64,000 bases of DNA, from NCBI GenBank assembly GCA_039654915.1, contig CM077593.1, positions 36,302,501 to 36,366,500 on the forward strand, read 5' to 3'. This stretch comes from Aquilaria yunnanensis. Its lineage: Eukaryota > Streptophyta > Magnoliopsida > Malvales > Thymelaeaceae. The notes below the pieces were generated by a model, which saw nothing but the letters and a program-made list of their open reading frames with translations, did not search any database and was not told where the DNA came from. The translations under genes and the position numbers were made by a program. Below are positions 1 through 11,355 of this stretch, in pieces (positions within the stretch are counted from its first letter, which is position 1; each line of letters begins with the position of its first letter).

Positions 1-1091
1 AGGCCCTATACTTTGTAAGTATTTGGCTTTAGGTAAGGGACTAATGTCAACTTTTAGTGCTATACAGGATCAAAAAGTACCTTGAGCCAAGAATACACAT
101 GTGGATGCCTTGCCCACGAACATGGCTGAAGCACTAGTAAAAACTTTGGGTGCCCTTACCATTAGCTTCCTTGAGTGCAGAGTTAGTTTAGAGAATGAAA
201 TAAAGGTAGCCTATCTAAATATGCTTGGAGATGGGCGAATGCACTAATTGGCTCATCAAGGTGAGGTCCGCTCAATTCATTCTGGTTAGAGAGGAATTGT
301 ATTAGGGGTGTACTCACCTTTATAAAAATGCTTGTCAACAGAAGAAGAATGAAAAGCCCTCACAAGGGTTGTTGTAGGTTTCATTTAGGTATTAGTTCTT
401 AGCCCACAAAGTCCTTAAGGAGAGATACATTTAGTTCACACTTCAGAAGGATACTAAAGTATGTGATTGGAATCCAACAAGCATGGAACATGTGAGAACC
501 TTCCAATTATTAGGTAACTAATTTTCATTTAATTGCTTGATTTGTTTATTTAATTCTACTAGTAAGTTAGATTAAGCCAATACACAAGTCTTGATAGTCC
601 TTAGAGTTTATAGGAGTAGAAATTCAAGTTGTTTAACCATAAGGGCAACTAGGAGTAAAATCGTAAGTTGAAAATTTAAAAGGCAAAATTTGACCAAGAA
701 AGATGGAATTGGGTTTCTATAGATGAAAAGAACATCTTGATAATATTTGAGCTCAATTTGACCAAAGGAAGGCCCTCCTATCCCTTGGAAACTCTTCCCT
801 GGGATAATGTTCCTACTCTTCTTCCTGATGTCTTCTCCTTGCCATTAATTCTTACATAAGTTACATATTTTCTTATTGCTCTAACTAAATGCTACTGTGT
901 AGAGCTGCTCCACAAATTCTAATTCCCAAAACTTTCTTTGATACCAAACTGTCACAGCTTAATCTACCTATGGCCCATGCATTTTTCAAGGTGAAGTATC
1001 ATATTAACACCTTTATGCACCCAACTATGTCCATTAAGTAGCCTAAGTAATGAACATAGCAAGCAAGGCAGATGACTTATTTTCCAGGATC
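1..1091 (+). other. No intact gene; faint retroelement pol trace
   Basis: No intact reading frame is visible. Between about 90 and 510, short plus-strand stretches resemble the RNase H/integrase region of a Ty3/gypsy polyprotein: a peptide like THVDALPTNMAEAL, and further on a WN-containing segment like DWNPTSMEHVRTFQ, as in the conserved end of gypsy integrases. Stops and frame changes separate these stretches, so this is at best a decayed relic. The rest to 1091 is AT-rich with nothing recognised. This is the DNA into which the Tat element at 1097 inserted. Confidence 0.3.
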
Positions 1092-1096
1092 CTGTG

Positions 1097-1963
1097 TGAT
1101 AGCCAAAGGCTGTCGCCTCAATCTGGCCGAATACCCTGCCACAACAATGGCCAGAAGAACTGGCGCTTCCCGGGAATAGGTGGAATCATGCACCTCGGGA
1201 GATAGCCTGAGAGCTCCGAGCCTCGGCACGCCAGTAAAACTTGAGGACTCCATTCGCCCCCCAAGGTTGTGAACAACGCGCCTTCGGAAAAGTGGCACCA
1301 GACATTACTGCCCGAATATGATATCCCCGAAGGCGGAACCCCCTGGAACTGGGAACCCCTGAACTGAGGGTAGGCTTCCCGAAGAGGCTCTGTCCGAACT
1401 AGAGGACGACCTCGCCCAGGGACCTCGGGAGTACGACAGGCGCATTTAAGGAAGCATTTAAGGAAGCCTCTGACACGTCCCACCACAGACGTAAAAAGTC
1501 ACCCTGACGCGCAGACGCCATCAGAATCATATCGTGGCCCGTCTCAGCACAAGGCTCGAGGCCATCTAGTTACCAACTATCTGTCCCCTACGCCCAGACG
1601 TTCAGGAGCATCCGACCGCACACGTGTCATGATCTGAACGGGCTAGGTATTCCTATATATACAGGAAATAAATACTTGACAGGAGGTTGGCAGGCCGGAT
1701 ATACAGCTCCCACACCCTGAGAAAATACCAGGCGAGACTTTTCTGCCTTTCTCTTTGAGCTAGTGACTTTCTCCTTCTTCCGACAACCACTGACTTGGGC
1801 GTCGGAGGCTCCCCCCCCGGAAAAACACTCCGGGGGCCTCCTAACCCTGTTTACCAGCTTTTCAGGCACTCTCCTTGGGGCGATCCACCTTCCAGGCGTT
1901 ATTCCTCCTAGAAGTCTCCTCAACAGTCATCATGACTCACAACGATGAGGCCTTAGGCCATCA
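1097..1963 (+). repeat. 5' LTR of the Tat element
   Basis: This 867-bp repeat is matched at 11356-12222. It begins TG and ends CA. U3 holds a CACGTG E-box/G-box core at 1621-1626 and a TATA box at 1654-1661, so transcription would start near 1685. The last 32 bases contain an ATG (1932) that opens the gag frame. A 9-bp C-rich run at about 1811 is followed by an inverted GGAAAAACACTCC-type segment. Confidence 0.93.
1654..1661 (+). promoter_or_regulatory. TATA box of the Tat LTR promoter
   Basis: TATATATA in a CCTATATATACAGG context, placed as expected for a U3 core promoter, with a CACGTG motif about 30 bp upstream. The same box occurs at the matching place in the 3' LTR, and a TATAAATA occupies this place in the related solo LTR at 20330-21300. 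Confidence 0.7.
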
Positions 1964-4900
1964 TTTGGCGCCGTCTGTGGGAACCCGCTCGCAGATTGCC
2001 GTCGTTGAGACTCGGCGTTCTAAGGACAAGGGACTCCCAAGGTCCTCGTCCGCGCCTGAGATACAACCGGCTGCTGAGCAGACACTCCCAGAGACTTCTA
2101 CGCCCGAGGAGGACCGCCCTCTGGTAATCACCATGACCTTCTTGAGGGACTTTCAGCGCTCGGTCGTTGCTGAAATGACTCAGCAGATCGACCGAAGATG
2201 GCCACAGCAGTCACAGGCCCAGAAACCCTCCTCATCAACACGCCCTCGGGAGAGAAGCCCCAAGTCTACACACCGCAGTTCAGAAAGTGGAGATCCTTGC
2301 GGAGAATCATCCACAGAAGATATAGCCCTCGGGAAACGGCCTGTGGGACAAACCGGGTCCAAGCGACCGAGAGTCTCACAGCGAAGCAGTTCGTCGCCCG
2401 AGGCGAGGGCCCTGACCCCTCCGCGCCGAACTCGCTCCCCGAAAAGGCGCCGTCGATCTCCCTCCCGCGAAAATGGTCCTAGCGCCACTGCGCTTATGGA
2501 AAGGATATTGGCACGGCTGGACAGAGTGGAGAAGCAAGTGACCAGAAAACCCGTTTGGGACAGGCTGTCGGGGGCATTATGCGAAGATGGCTCCCCGTTT
2601 ATTCACACCGTCGTTGAGGCAGCTATGCCAGGCGACTTCAGAGTGCCTAGGCTGGAGATCTATGATGGCCGGACTGATCCACAGGCCCATCTGACGAAGT
2701 ACAGGCGGAGCATGATAATGCACGGAGCTGATGACGCTACCATGTGCAAATGCTTTGAAGTCACCCTCACGGGCCCAGCAACAGCATGGTACAATTCGTT
2801 GCCCCCAGGGACTATCACTGAGTTTCAGGAGTTGTCCACAGCCTCTACCCAGCAGTTCATTGGGAGCAGGCCGACGGCCAAAATGCCTGTACAGATGTTC
2901 GACATAGAGCAGAGAAACGGAGAGACGATCCGAGACTATGTCGAACGATTCAACAGGGAAGCACTCAGCGTCCCGGACTTCCGGCCCGAAATCCGCATCC
3001 TCGCTATGACACGGGGCCTTCGGCGTGACTCACAGCTGTTCTACGAGTTCTCAAAGGACCCCCCGGAGACCCTCGGAGAATTTTACCGAAGGGCAGAGCA
3101 GCACATGACAGCCGAGGAATTGAGGATGGCGGGGCCGAAGTCTGATCATCACCGCGCCGAAGGGTCCAGCCAGCAAGCTCGGCATCTTTCTGAACATACA
3201 GGTCGACCACGGCGAATGCGAGGAAAGAAACCTCAAAGTTTCACACCCTTGAGCACGACACAGACCAACATTCTCATGGCGCTGGAAAGGCAAGGGACGC
3301 AGATTCGGCGGCCAAAGGCCATGGCCGCCGATAATAAGAAGAATGCCAAGAAGTTCTGCCAGTTTCATCGCGACCACGGTCATGACACCGAAGACTGCTT
3401 CCAGCTGAAGAAGTACATAGAGTCGCTGATCAAACAGGGCCAACTTCGCAAGTACCTGCGGATGCCCTCTCCAAAGGGAAGAAAAGAGGAGGAAGAGAGG
3501 GCCGAAAACGAGGACTATGACTCCGACAGGCGGAGAAACAGAAGTCCAAAAAGGCGCCTTCCACCTCCAGTAGGGGTCATCCAAACCATCACCACGGGGC
3601 TCCCATCCTCGGAAAGAAAGCGGAAGGCCAAAGAAATTGCGGTTATGGAGTATCAAAGTCCATCAAAGAAATTGGCTCGCAAAGATGGCTCCACTGTCGT
3701 CTTCCCCCACGACGACCCGCTGCTGATAATGGCGAGAATAGGGAACTGGGACGTCAAGAGAGTGTTGCTTGATGATGGCTCAAATGCTGACGTCCTATTC
3801 TCGCACTTACTGCCGAGCTTGGGCATCTCCAGCAGCGAGCTGAAACCTGTCACCACGCCCACCTTCGGCGTTGGGCCATCCGAACTACCCGTCCTCGGAT
3901 GGATCGACCTCCCTTTGATGATGAAAGGCACTTCGGTAGACGGAGCAGCTGAGTTGTACGCGTCCACAATGGCAAGATTCATCGTCATGGACGTCCCGTC
4001 TTCGTACAACGCCATCCTTGGAAGGCAGACTCAGGGGAACCTGCACATTCGCCCCGATGTGAAGTACTTGACTGTCACATTCGCCACCAAGGATGGAGAT
4101 GCAGAGGTCTTCATCGACCAAGCCGAGGTAAGAAAGGTGTTTGTAAAAACACGAAAGGCTCCGGCAAACAGCTCTACACAAACGGTGGAGGCAAAGGCGC
4201 AGGAGAAAGGCAAAGAAGGAGATCCCGCAGAAGCAGAAACGGAAGCAGTAGATCTTGTCCCAGGACAATCTACCCGAATAGGGAAGAGCTTGGCCAAAGG
4301 TGATAAGGAAAATCTTGTATCCTTTCTGCTAAAAAATAAAGATCTGTTTGCCTACTCGCCGAAAGACATGCTAGGAGTGAACCCTGGCATAATACAGCAC
4401 AGCCTCAAAGTAAGCCCGGAAGCAAAACCTATCAGGCAAAAGAAACGAAGCATCTCAGCCCACAAAAGCAACTTCGTGAAAGCCGAAGTCCAGCGCCTAT
4501 TGGATGCTGAAGTTATCAGGGAGGTAAAATACCCCGAATGGTTAAGCAACGTGGTCATTGCCACAAAAGAAGGTAGCAGCAAACTCCGGATGTGCATTGA
4601 TTTCAGAAACTTGAACGATGCTTGCCCGAAAGACTCATTTCCCCTCCCGCCAATAGATCAACTGGTAGATTCAACGGCCGAATACGGGCTCCTGAGCTTC
4701 CTAGATGCCTTCAGCGGCTACCATCAGATAAGGATGGACCCCGAAGATGAAGAGAAAACTGCCTTCATCACCGAGGGAGGAACGTACTGCTATATCAGAA
4801 TGCCCTTCGGGCTGAAAAATGCAGGAGCCACCTACCAGAGACTGATGAACAAGGTCTTTAAAGATCAAATGGGGAGAAACATGGAAGTATATGTTGATGA

Positions 4901-7430
4901 TATGATAGTAAAAAGCAAGCTGCCCGGCTACCACGTTGCAGATTTGGAGGAAACCTTCCAAAAGCTCAGAGCCTTCGGGATTCGCCTTAACCCCGAGAAG
5001 TGTATCTTCGGGGTGACGTCGGGAAAATTCCTTGGGTACATGGTATCCGAAAGAGGCATCGACGCCAATCCTGAGAAGATTAAGGCTCTGCTTGAGTTCC
5101 GAACTCCTGCCACAGTTAAAGACGTGCAGAGACTAACCGGAAGAATAACCTCTCTGAGCAGGTTTATTTCCAGGTACTGAGATAGGTGTAGACCTTTCTT
5201 CAAAGTCCTCACAAAGGCAGCAAAGATGGAAGGCGACCTCGGAAGAAACAATCATCCCTGGGATGAAGATTGCCAAAAGGCCTGGGAAGAACTCAAAGTC
5301 TACCTGGCCAGCCTGCCGACTCTGCGACAACCTCGGGAGGGAGAACCCCTCGTACTGTACCTCGCCGTCACAGAAAAGGCCGTGAGCTCGGTCCTGATAA
5401 AAGAAGAAGGGCCGAAACAATGGCCGGTCTACTACGTCAGCAAGTCCCTGCATGGCGCCGAAGTCAGGTACCCTTTGCTTCAAAAAGCTATATACGCCTT
5501 GGTGCTTGCAGGAAGAAGACTGCGACCATATTTCCAGGCTCACCCCATCATCGTCCGAAGTAGTCTACCACTACGGGATGTTATGAAGAGAGTTGATCAT
5601 TCGGGAAGGCTCTCCAAGTGGTGCATAGAGCTTGGCGAACACGAAATCACGTATGAGCCTCGGAAGGCCATAAAATCCCAAGCATTGGCAGATTTTATCG
5701 CCGAAATACCCACCACTGAGGAGAACCACTCAGATCCGAAAGAAGGTGAGCCAGAATGGACCTTGCATGTTGACGGAGCCTCGGGGTCCGAACACCAGGG
5801 AGCTGGAATAGTTATCAGAGGACCCGAAGGCCTAGAGGTGATGAAGGCTATCAAGTTCAGCTTCAACGTCACCAATAATGTGGCTGAGTATGAAGCCCTC
5901 ATAGCGGGATTACGCTTGGCCAGAAAGATTGGCGTGAGAAACTTAAGGGCTCACAGCGATTCCCAGCTGGTAGTTCGGCAGACGGCAGGAGATTATGGGG
6001 CGAAGGACCCAATCTTGGCAAAATACCACGAGCTGGTAACAAAACTCATCCAAGAGTTTGACGCCGTGCGGATCGAAAATGTACCCCGGCGGAATAACAC
6101 TGAGGCAGATTGCTTAGCGAAGTCCAAAACATACACCGAGGTGCTAGACCATCCAAGCATCTCCGTGCTAAGCGTAACGACCTCGGGAATGGGGTGGAAG
6201 GACCCCATAAAGAGATACCTCGCAGAGAATGAGCTTCCCGAAGACGCCGGCAATGCTGCAAGACTGCGAAGACGCGCCGGAAGATTCTTCCTGATTGGTG
6301 AAGAGTTATATCGGCAAGGATATGCAAATCCGCTGCAAAGATGTGTGGGCGAAGAGGATACTGAGATGGTCCTCGAAGAAGTCCACGAAGGCATGTGCGG
6401 CTCGCACATTGGAACTGATGCCCTTGCAGCAGTGATACTCCGCCAAGGATACTTCTGGCCTACCCTGAGAAAGGACGCAAGGCAGTTCGTCCAGAAGTGC
6501 GGTAGTTGCCAGAGACATGCAAAAATCCAGAGGATACCCTCGGAAATGGTAACGTCGGCAGACTATCCTTGGCCCTTCGCAGTCTGGGGTATAGACCTCA
6601 TTGGGCCACTCCCCACAGCGCCCGGAGGCGTGAAATTCTGCGTGGTAGCAGTGGACTATTTCTCAAAGTGGGTAGAGGCAGAACCACTAGCAACTATCTC
6701 GGCAAAAGAAGTGCAGAAGTTCGTATGGAAAAACATCGTATGCAGATTTGGCATACCGAGGGTACTAGTAGCTGATAATGGATCCCAGTTCATAGACAAA
6801 GAATTCCAGGAATTCATCAGCGACCTCGGAATAAAGATGCACTTCGCCCCAGTAGCTCACCCCCAAAGCAATGGGCAGGTGGAAGTATCAAACAGGACCA
6901 TAAAAGATGGCCTGAAAAAGAGACTTGGGGAAGCCAAGGGGAAATGGCCAGGAGAACTCCAAAGTGTATTGTGGAGCTACCGAACGACGCCACGAAGAGC
7001 CACAGGGGAAACTCCCTTCTCACTCGTCTTCGGAACAGAGGCCATTATCCCAATAGAGATAGTTTAGCCTTCAATACGGTTGCAAGTATTTGATGAAGGC
7101 GGAAACGACCTCGGTCTGAGAACTAAGCTCGACCTTGTGGCCGAACACAGAGAAATAGCCGAGCTGAGAAGAAAAGCTTTCCAGCAAAGAGTGGCCGCGG
7201 CTATCAACTTAAAAGCCAGGCCAAAAGAAATCAAAAAAGGAGACCTCGTTCTCCGAAAGGCCGACTTTGCACCACGAAGGCCATCTCACGGAGTACTTCG
7301 CGCAAATTGGGAAGGACCTTATCTGGTTCTCGCCGAAGTACGAAAAGGCGTGTACAAACTTGGCAACGCCGAAGGCGTAGAATTGAAAAACACTTGGCAT
7401 TCAGACGCCCTGAAAAAATTCTACGCCTAA
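1932..7430 (+). pseudogene. gag-pol: Tat gag-pol polyprotein with two in-frame stops
   Basis: One reading frame encodes the capsid and replication enzymes of the element. The start at 1932 (MTHNDEALGHH) lies inside the LTR. In order: gag domain about 2628-3130 (PRLEIYDGRTDP, FRVP); a CxxxH-x4-H-x4-C variant knuckle near 3358 (CQFHRDHGHDTEDC); protease with LLDDGSNADVLF near 3762; reverse transcriptase about 4400-5000 with YVDD at 4888-4899; first RNase H about 5250-5720; a second, archaeal-type RNase H about 5757-6110 (HVDGASG, HSDSQL); integrase with an HHCC finger about 6380-6510 and a DDE core (GIDLIGP, ADNGSQF, NGQVEVSNR). TGA at 5178-5180 lies in the RT-RNase H link. TAG at 7065-7067 sits where relatives have a Gln, which fits CAG to TAG. 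Everything stays in one frame, so the damage is recent. Confidence 0.92.
1966..1982 (+). other. Primer-binding site of the Tat element
   Basis: TGGCGCCGTCTGTGGGA starts two bases after the LTR end. This is the usual minus-strand primer site of Tat/Athila-type gypsy elements, where a host tRNA 3' end anneals to start reverse transcription. The gag reading frame runs straight through it. Confidence 0.8.
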
Positions 7431-7559
7431 GGTTGAGCGGAAGAAATATATTGTAAAAAAAATATTCTAAGTACAGGATGGTCCGGAGAAGAATGGTCTT
7501 GAGAAAATTTTTAAGTATACCAAATTGTCCAGGACAAAATTCCGCGAAGGTGCTCGCCA

Positions 7560-8075
7560 CGAAAAAAGCAGATATGACTTCCCGAAGTCCGTTGAGCCAC
7601 TATGCTCGGGAAAAATGGGAAACAAGAATCTTGCAAAAGTACTCGGCATAATCAGTGCAGAGAAAATTTTCCGAACACCCTTGAGCGAACATGCTCGGGA
7701 AAAAGGGAAAGCAAGAATCTCGCAAAAGTACACGCCAAAACAAAAGCAGAGGTAATTTCTGAACACCCTTGAGCGAGCGTGCTCGGGAAAAAGGGAATGA
7801 ACAATCTCTTGAAAATTTTCCTAAGTCCCTTGAGCAAATATGCTCGGGACAATAGGAAGACAGAAAAATTTGGCTGAAGGTTTTCCGAAGGCCCTTGAGC
7901 GAACATGTTCGGGATAAAAGGAAACAAAAAGCCTGCAAAAGACTTAGCCAAATTTTTACAAACTTTCCAGAAAGTCTCTTGAGCAAGCACGCTCGGGACA
8001 AAGGAAGGTAAAAAGTTTCTTTGGTTGCAGGTTTTCCGAAAGTCTCTTGAAGCAAACGTGTTCGGGACAGTGGAA
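7560..8075 (+). repeat. Tandem hairpin array between convergent Tat genes
   Basis: Seven imperfect copies of a unit of about 60-90 bp, each with a core like CTTGAGCGAACATGCTCGGG. GAGC and GCTC form a short stem. Core GAGCs start near 7594, 7683, 7771, 7832, 7897, 7981 and 8049; the last copy is degraded. The unit tail is A-rich (GGGAAAAAGGGAAACAA type). The array fills the gap between the gag-pol stop (7430) and the end of the antisense gene (8201), so a role in 3'-end formation or insulation is possible but only inferred. Confidence 0.75.
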
Positions 8076-8200
8076 ATGAAGAAACTTGCAAGAAAGGACT
8101 TAGCCGAAAAGATTGTTCATTTAGAGCAAACGCTGCCTTACAAAAGAAGTGTCCAAAGAAGGAGCACGAAGGAGAAAAATAAGAGGAGCCCTAAAACAAA

Positions 8201-10515
8201 CTAGGGAGAGCCGGGCGGACGAAGACCAGGAAGCTTCAGATGCTCGACCTTGGACCACTGCCACCGAGGTCCCTCAGGAATATTTAAGCCCTCCAGAAAA
8301 GAGAGGTCTAAATCTGGGAACCTCTGCAGCACCTGGTGCCGAGCGAGGCAGAAGCCGTCCTGAAAGGTGACCTTGGCCATGTCATCAGAAGTACGTTTTT
8401 GAACGCCAAGGACATTGACCTCGTCCCTCAGCTCAGCAACCTCCTCTTCGAGCTCGCTTATCCCCAGCGTCTCTCCGGACTCCTTCTTCAGAGCCTCGAC
8501 CTCGGCTTGAAGAGCAGTGTTCTCGTCCGTCAACCTCGACGCAAGACTGTCGGAAACAGCCTTGTCCTTGACAAGATCTTCGTTGGCGGCGAGCAGCCCC
8601 TTTACTTGGTCGCCGAGGTCGGCAATCTTCCGGGAGGAGTCCTTTTCAAGTTCTTCTCTTTTCTTCGAGAACTCCTCCCGAACGGCAGCAAGTTGCTGAG
8701 AACAATCCGCTGTCAGCTGCTGGTTGCTGGCGATCACCTTCGCAAGCGAAGCCTTCGCTTCACTGAGTTCCCGCGAAGTCGCATCCTTGGAGGCAGCCTG
8801 TCTGGCCACCCGAACTCGGAGATAACCAGCGTACTCCAGCAGCTACGGCAAGGCAAAAGTCCAGGTTAGTACAAGTCTAAACACTTAGAAAATTGAGGAA
8901 AAAAGTGTAAAGACTATACCTGAGCAGCATGCTCGGTGACTTTTGCGGCGAGGGTATTATCCCCCGGGTGAGCCGCCGCAATGGCCCGGAAGGAGGCGTC
9001 AGTGGTGATCCCCTTCCAAATCTCTTTTGTCATCTTCGGACAATCGTCGGAGAACAAATTCATATCCTCCGTGATTGTCCAAAAGGGCTCCAAGGGGATC
9101 TTCCCCTCAGGGATTGTGGCATCGCGCAGGGCCCGTTTCCTCTCATGAATGGCCCTCCAGCCAGCAGTAAGAGGCTCCCCTGAAAGTGAGAAGGAAGTTA
9201 GGAGCAGAAGAAAAATTCGCGAAAGGAAAAGGAGCTGAACTTCGCCTAAAGGCATACCTGGAGGAACCTCGGAGACAGTGTCCTCGGAATCCTCGGGCCC
9301 CTCGGAAGAAAGACCCTTACCCTTCTGCCGGTACCGCTCCTCGGCGGTGGGTACTTCTACCACTACAGTGTTTCTGGGGGCCTCGAGGTCGGGAGGAGGC
9401 ACCTCGGTGGAAGTAGTGGGGACCTCGGCCGGTGGAATTTCAACAAGACCAGCGTCTTCGCCAGCTTCTTCTTCCAAAAGCTCTGGCTGAGAAGGCTGGA
9501 GAGCCTTCCTAGCTCGCTTCGCCGAGGGTCCCGCCCCTGTCGTCTTCCTTCTTCGGGAAGCCGCCTTCTTTGTCTGCTCCCCCTTCTCCACTTGGCCAGA
9601 AAAGAGGGCCTTGTAATAAGCGGCAGCCCCATCGCCCATCTCTGAAAAAGAGAAGAAATATCAGCGTAAGTCCGAGGAAAAAGTATAAAGGGATGGAAGA
9701 TTACTCACTTTCGGCAAAAGTTTCGAAAGAAGTCTCCCCCTTAAGGAGCTTGACCAGCCAGGAGTCCTTCCCGGCGATGGCGGGAGCGGGCATATTGAGG
9801 TCAGTCTCGTGCCCCTTAACCACTTTCAGCTCCCGAAGGACTTCTTCGGTCATCAACCTCCAGTTGATAGGAAAGGGGTAAAGAGCACGAGGAGAGACCT
9901 CGGTGGGGTAAAGAACACGGAAGCCAACGGTGGGGTCAGCAACATCCTCGGATCAACGACGTCTGCGTTCAGCACTCCCTGAGCCCATCTGGTCGGGACA
10001 CCAGACCAGTTCTTATCCACCTTGAGGAAAAAGAACTTAGGCTGCCACCCCCGCCAGCTATCCTTCGTGTCGAAGGTGAAGGTGAATTTTTTGCTCCCGG
10101 ATCCCCGAGGCAGCAGAAAATAGAAGCCACCCTTCGGGACCACATAGAGCTTGTAGTACTGCATGAAAATGATGAAGTGGGGCTCTATCCCGAACACGCC
10201 ACACATGCAGAGGTAGGCGTTAAAATAGCAGTACGCGTTCGGGGGAAGCTGGTTCACAGCAATGCCATGGAATTGGCAGAACTCGCAAACCACCTTCGGG
10301 GGAGGATACCGAAGTCCGGCCTTCAGTTGGGCTCGGAAGACGGTAACCTCGTCGCCACGGTTTGAAAAAGCAAAATGGCTAGAACGAGGCAGTCTGGTCA
10401 CAGCGTAAGACGGAAGAAAGAATTTTTTCTTCCACCTCTCTAGTTTTTCGGGGGTGGTACAGCAAGGATGGGCCAGAAGAGGTTTCCAGCTCTCGGGAAC
10501 AGGCATCGCAGACAT
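8201..10515 (-). pseudogene. Spliced antisense gene of the Tat element (gypsy-type transposon domain)
   Basis: A four-exon minus-strand gene: 10515-9709, 9641-9258, 9179-8920, 8842-8201. Each intron has GT-AG ends (9708-9642, 9257-9180, 8919-8843) and each junction joins in frame; the middle intron is 78 bp, which is why the frame looks continuous there. The N-terminal part (WKPLLAHPCC, then VFRAQLKAGLRYPPP, PNAYCYFNAYLCMCGVFGI) resembles the plant 'putative gypsy type transposon' domain seen in antisense frames of Tat elements. The middle is acidic and low-complexity (KRARKALQPS). Exon 4 is a coiled coil (ENTALQAEVEALKKE). Exon 1 has a frameshift near 9946-9952: the upstream frame stops at 9853, while the other frame carries on to the splice site. 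Its function is unknown. Confidence 0.75.
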
Positions 10516-10803
10516 GAAAAAGAGTTTGAGATGGAAAAGAAAATAGTTTCCAGAAAAAACTCAGAAGATGAGTTTGGAAAAAACAACAGTTTTCCAGAAA
10601 AACTCAGAAAAATAGAGGAATCAGAGTACTCTGAAAATCAAAACCCACCAAAAGATTTGCCTGAGGACGCCGTCGTGAAAGTTGGTAGGAAAAAGCTCTG
10701 ATTAAAGAAGCTCCGCCACAGAAAGCAAGATAAAACGCAAGAACAGAGGGCAGAGCAGAAAAAGAGCAGAAAAACAGTAAGTGGGACTTATGATGGAATG
10801 GGC

Positions 10804-10811
10804 TATTTATA
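10804..10811 (-). promoter_or_regulatory. TATA box for the Tat antisense gene
   Basis: On the minus strand this reads TATAAATA in a CCTATAAATAGCC context, about 290 bp upstream of the ATG at 10515. It would start a transcript near 10775 with a leader of about 260 nt. It is the best core promoter upstream of the antisense gene and is separate from the LTR promoter. Confidence 0.6.
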
Positions 10812-11342
10812 GGCCAAAGGTGGGTAACCGAAAGAACATCATAAGTACCCATTGGAGGCGAACCGTCGCCGTAACTGCCCGCTGCACCCGAAAAGGCGCG
10901 CCCTCTGTAAATGACGCGCCTCTCCTCCAATGGCAAGAAGCCACGTGTCAACCGCTGCGCAGAAATGGGGGACGTGCCTCCCCAAACGTGCCTGGAAAAC
11001 CGGGACACGCCTCCTGATTGGGACACGTCGTTTGACATCCCTGAGAAATGGAGACGCGCCGCTCAGTCTGACACGCTTGGCCATCAGACCTGCAGAAATA
11101 AAAAGCAGGCCACCTCGAGGACACCAAGAGACAGGCTATGGCTGAACAGCCCATGACTTTTGGGCAAGAGGTGTATCTTCGGTACAGGCTTTGCCTCGGA
11201 GACACCAAAGAATAGGCCAAGGCCGAACAGCCCAGACCCTCGGGCAAAAGGTGCGACCTCGGAACAGGTTATGCTTCCCAACAAGACTCCCAACGGCAAC
11301 CTCGGAAAGAGATGCAAACCGAAGTCTTCACTTCGGCTTTCC

Positions 11343-11355
11343 AGAGGGGGGCATG
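11343..11355 (+). other. Polypurine tract of the Tat element
   Basis: AGAGGGGGGCATG lies directly before the 3' LTR. The purine run is the expected plus-strand primer for reverse transcription. Confidence 0.7.

Noticed and set aside
1077..1923. Open frames inside the Tat LTRs, also at 11084-12182
   Set aside because: By-products of the GC-rich LTR; the only frame with continuity is the one entering gag.
3051..3656. 201-codon minus-strand frame inside Tat gag
   Set aside because: Antisense shadow of gag; unlike the 8201-10515 antisense gene it shows no splice sites, promoter or domain.
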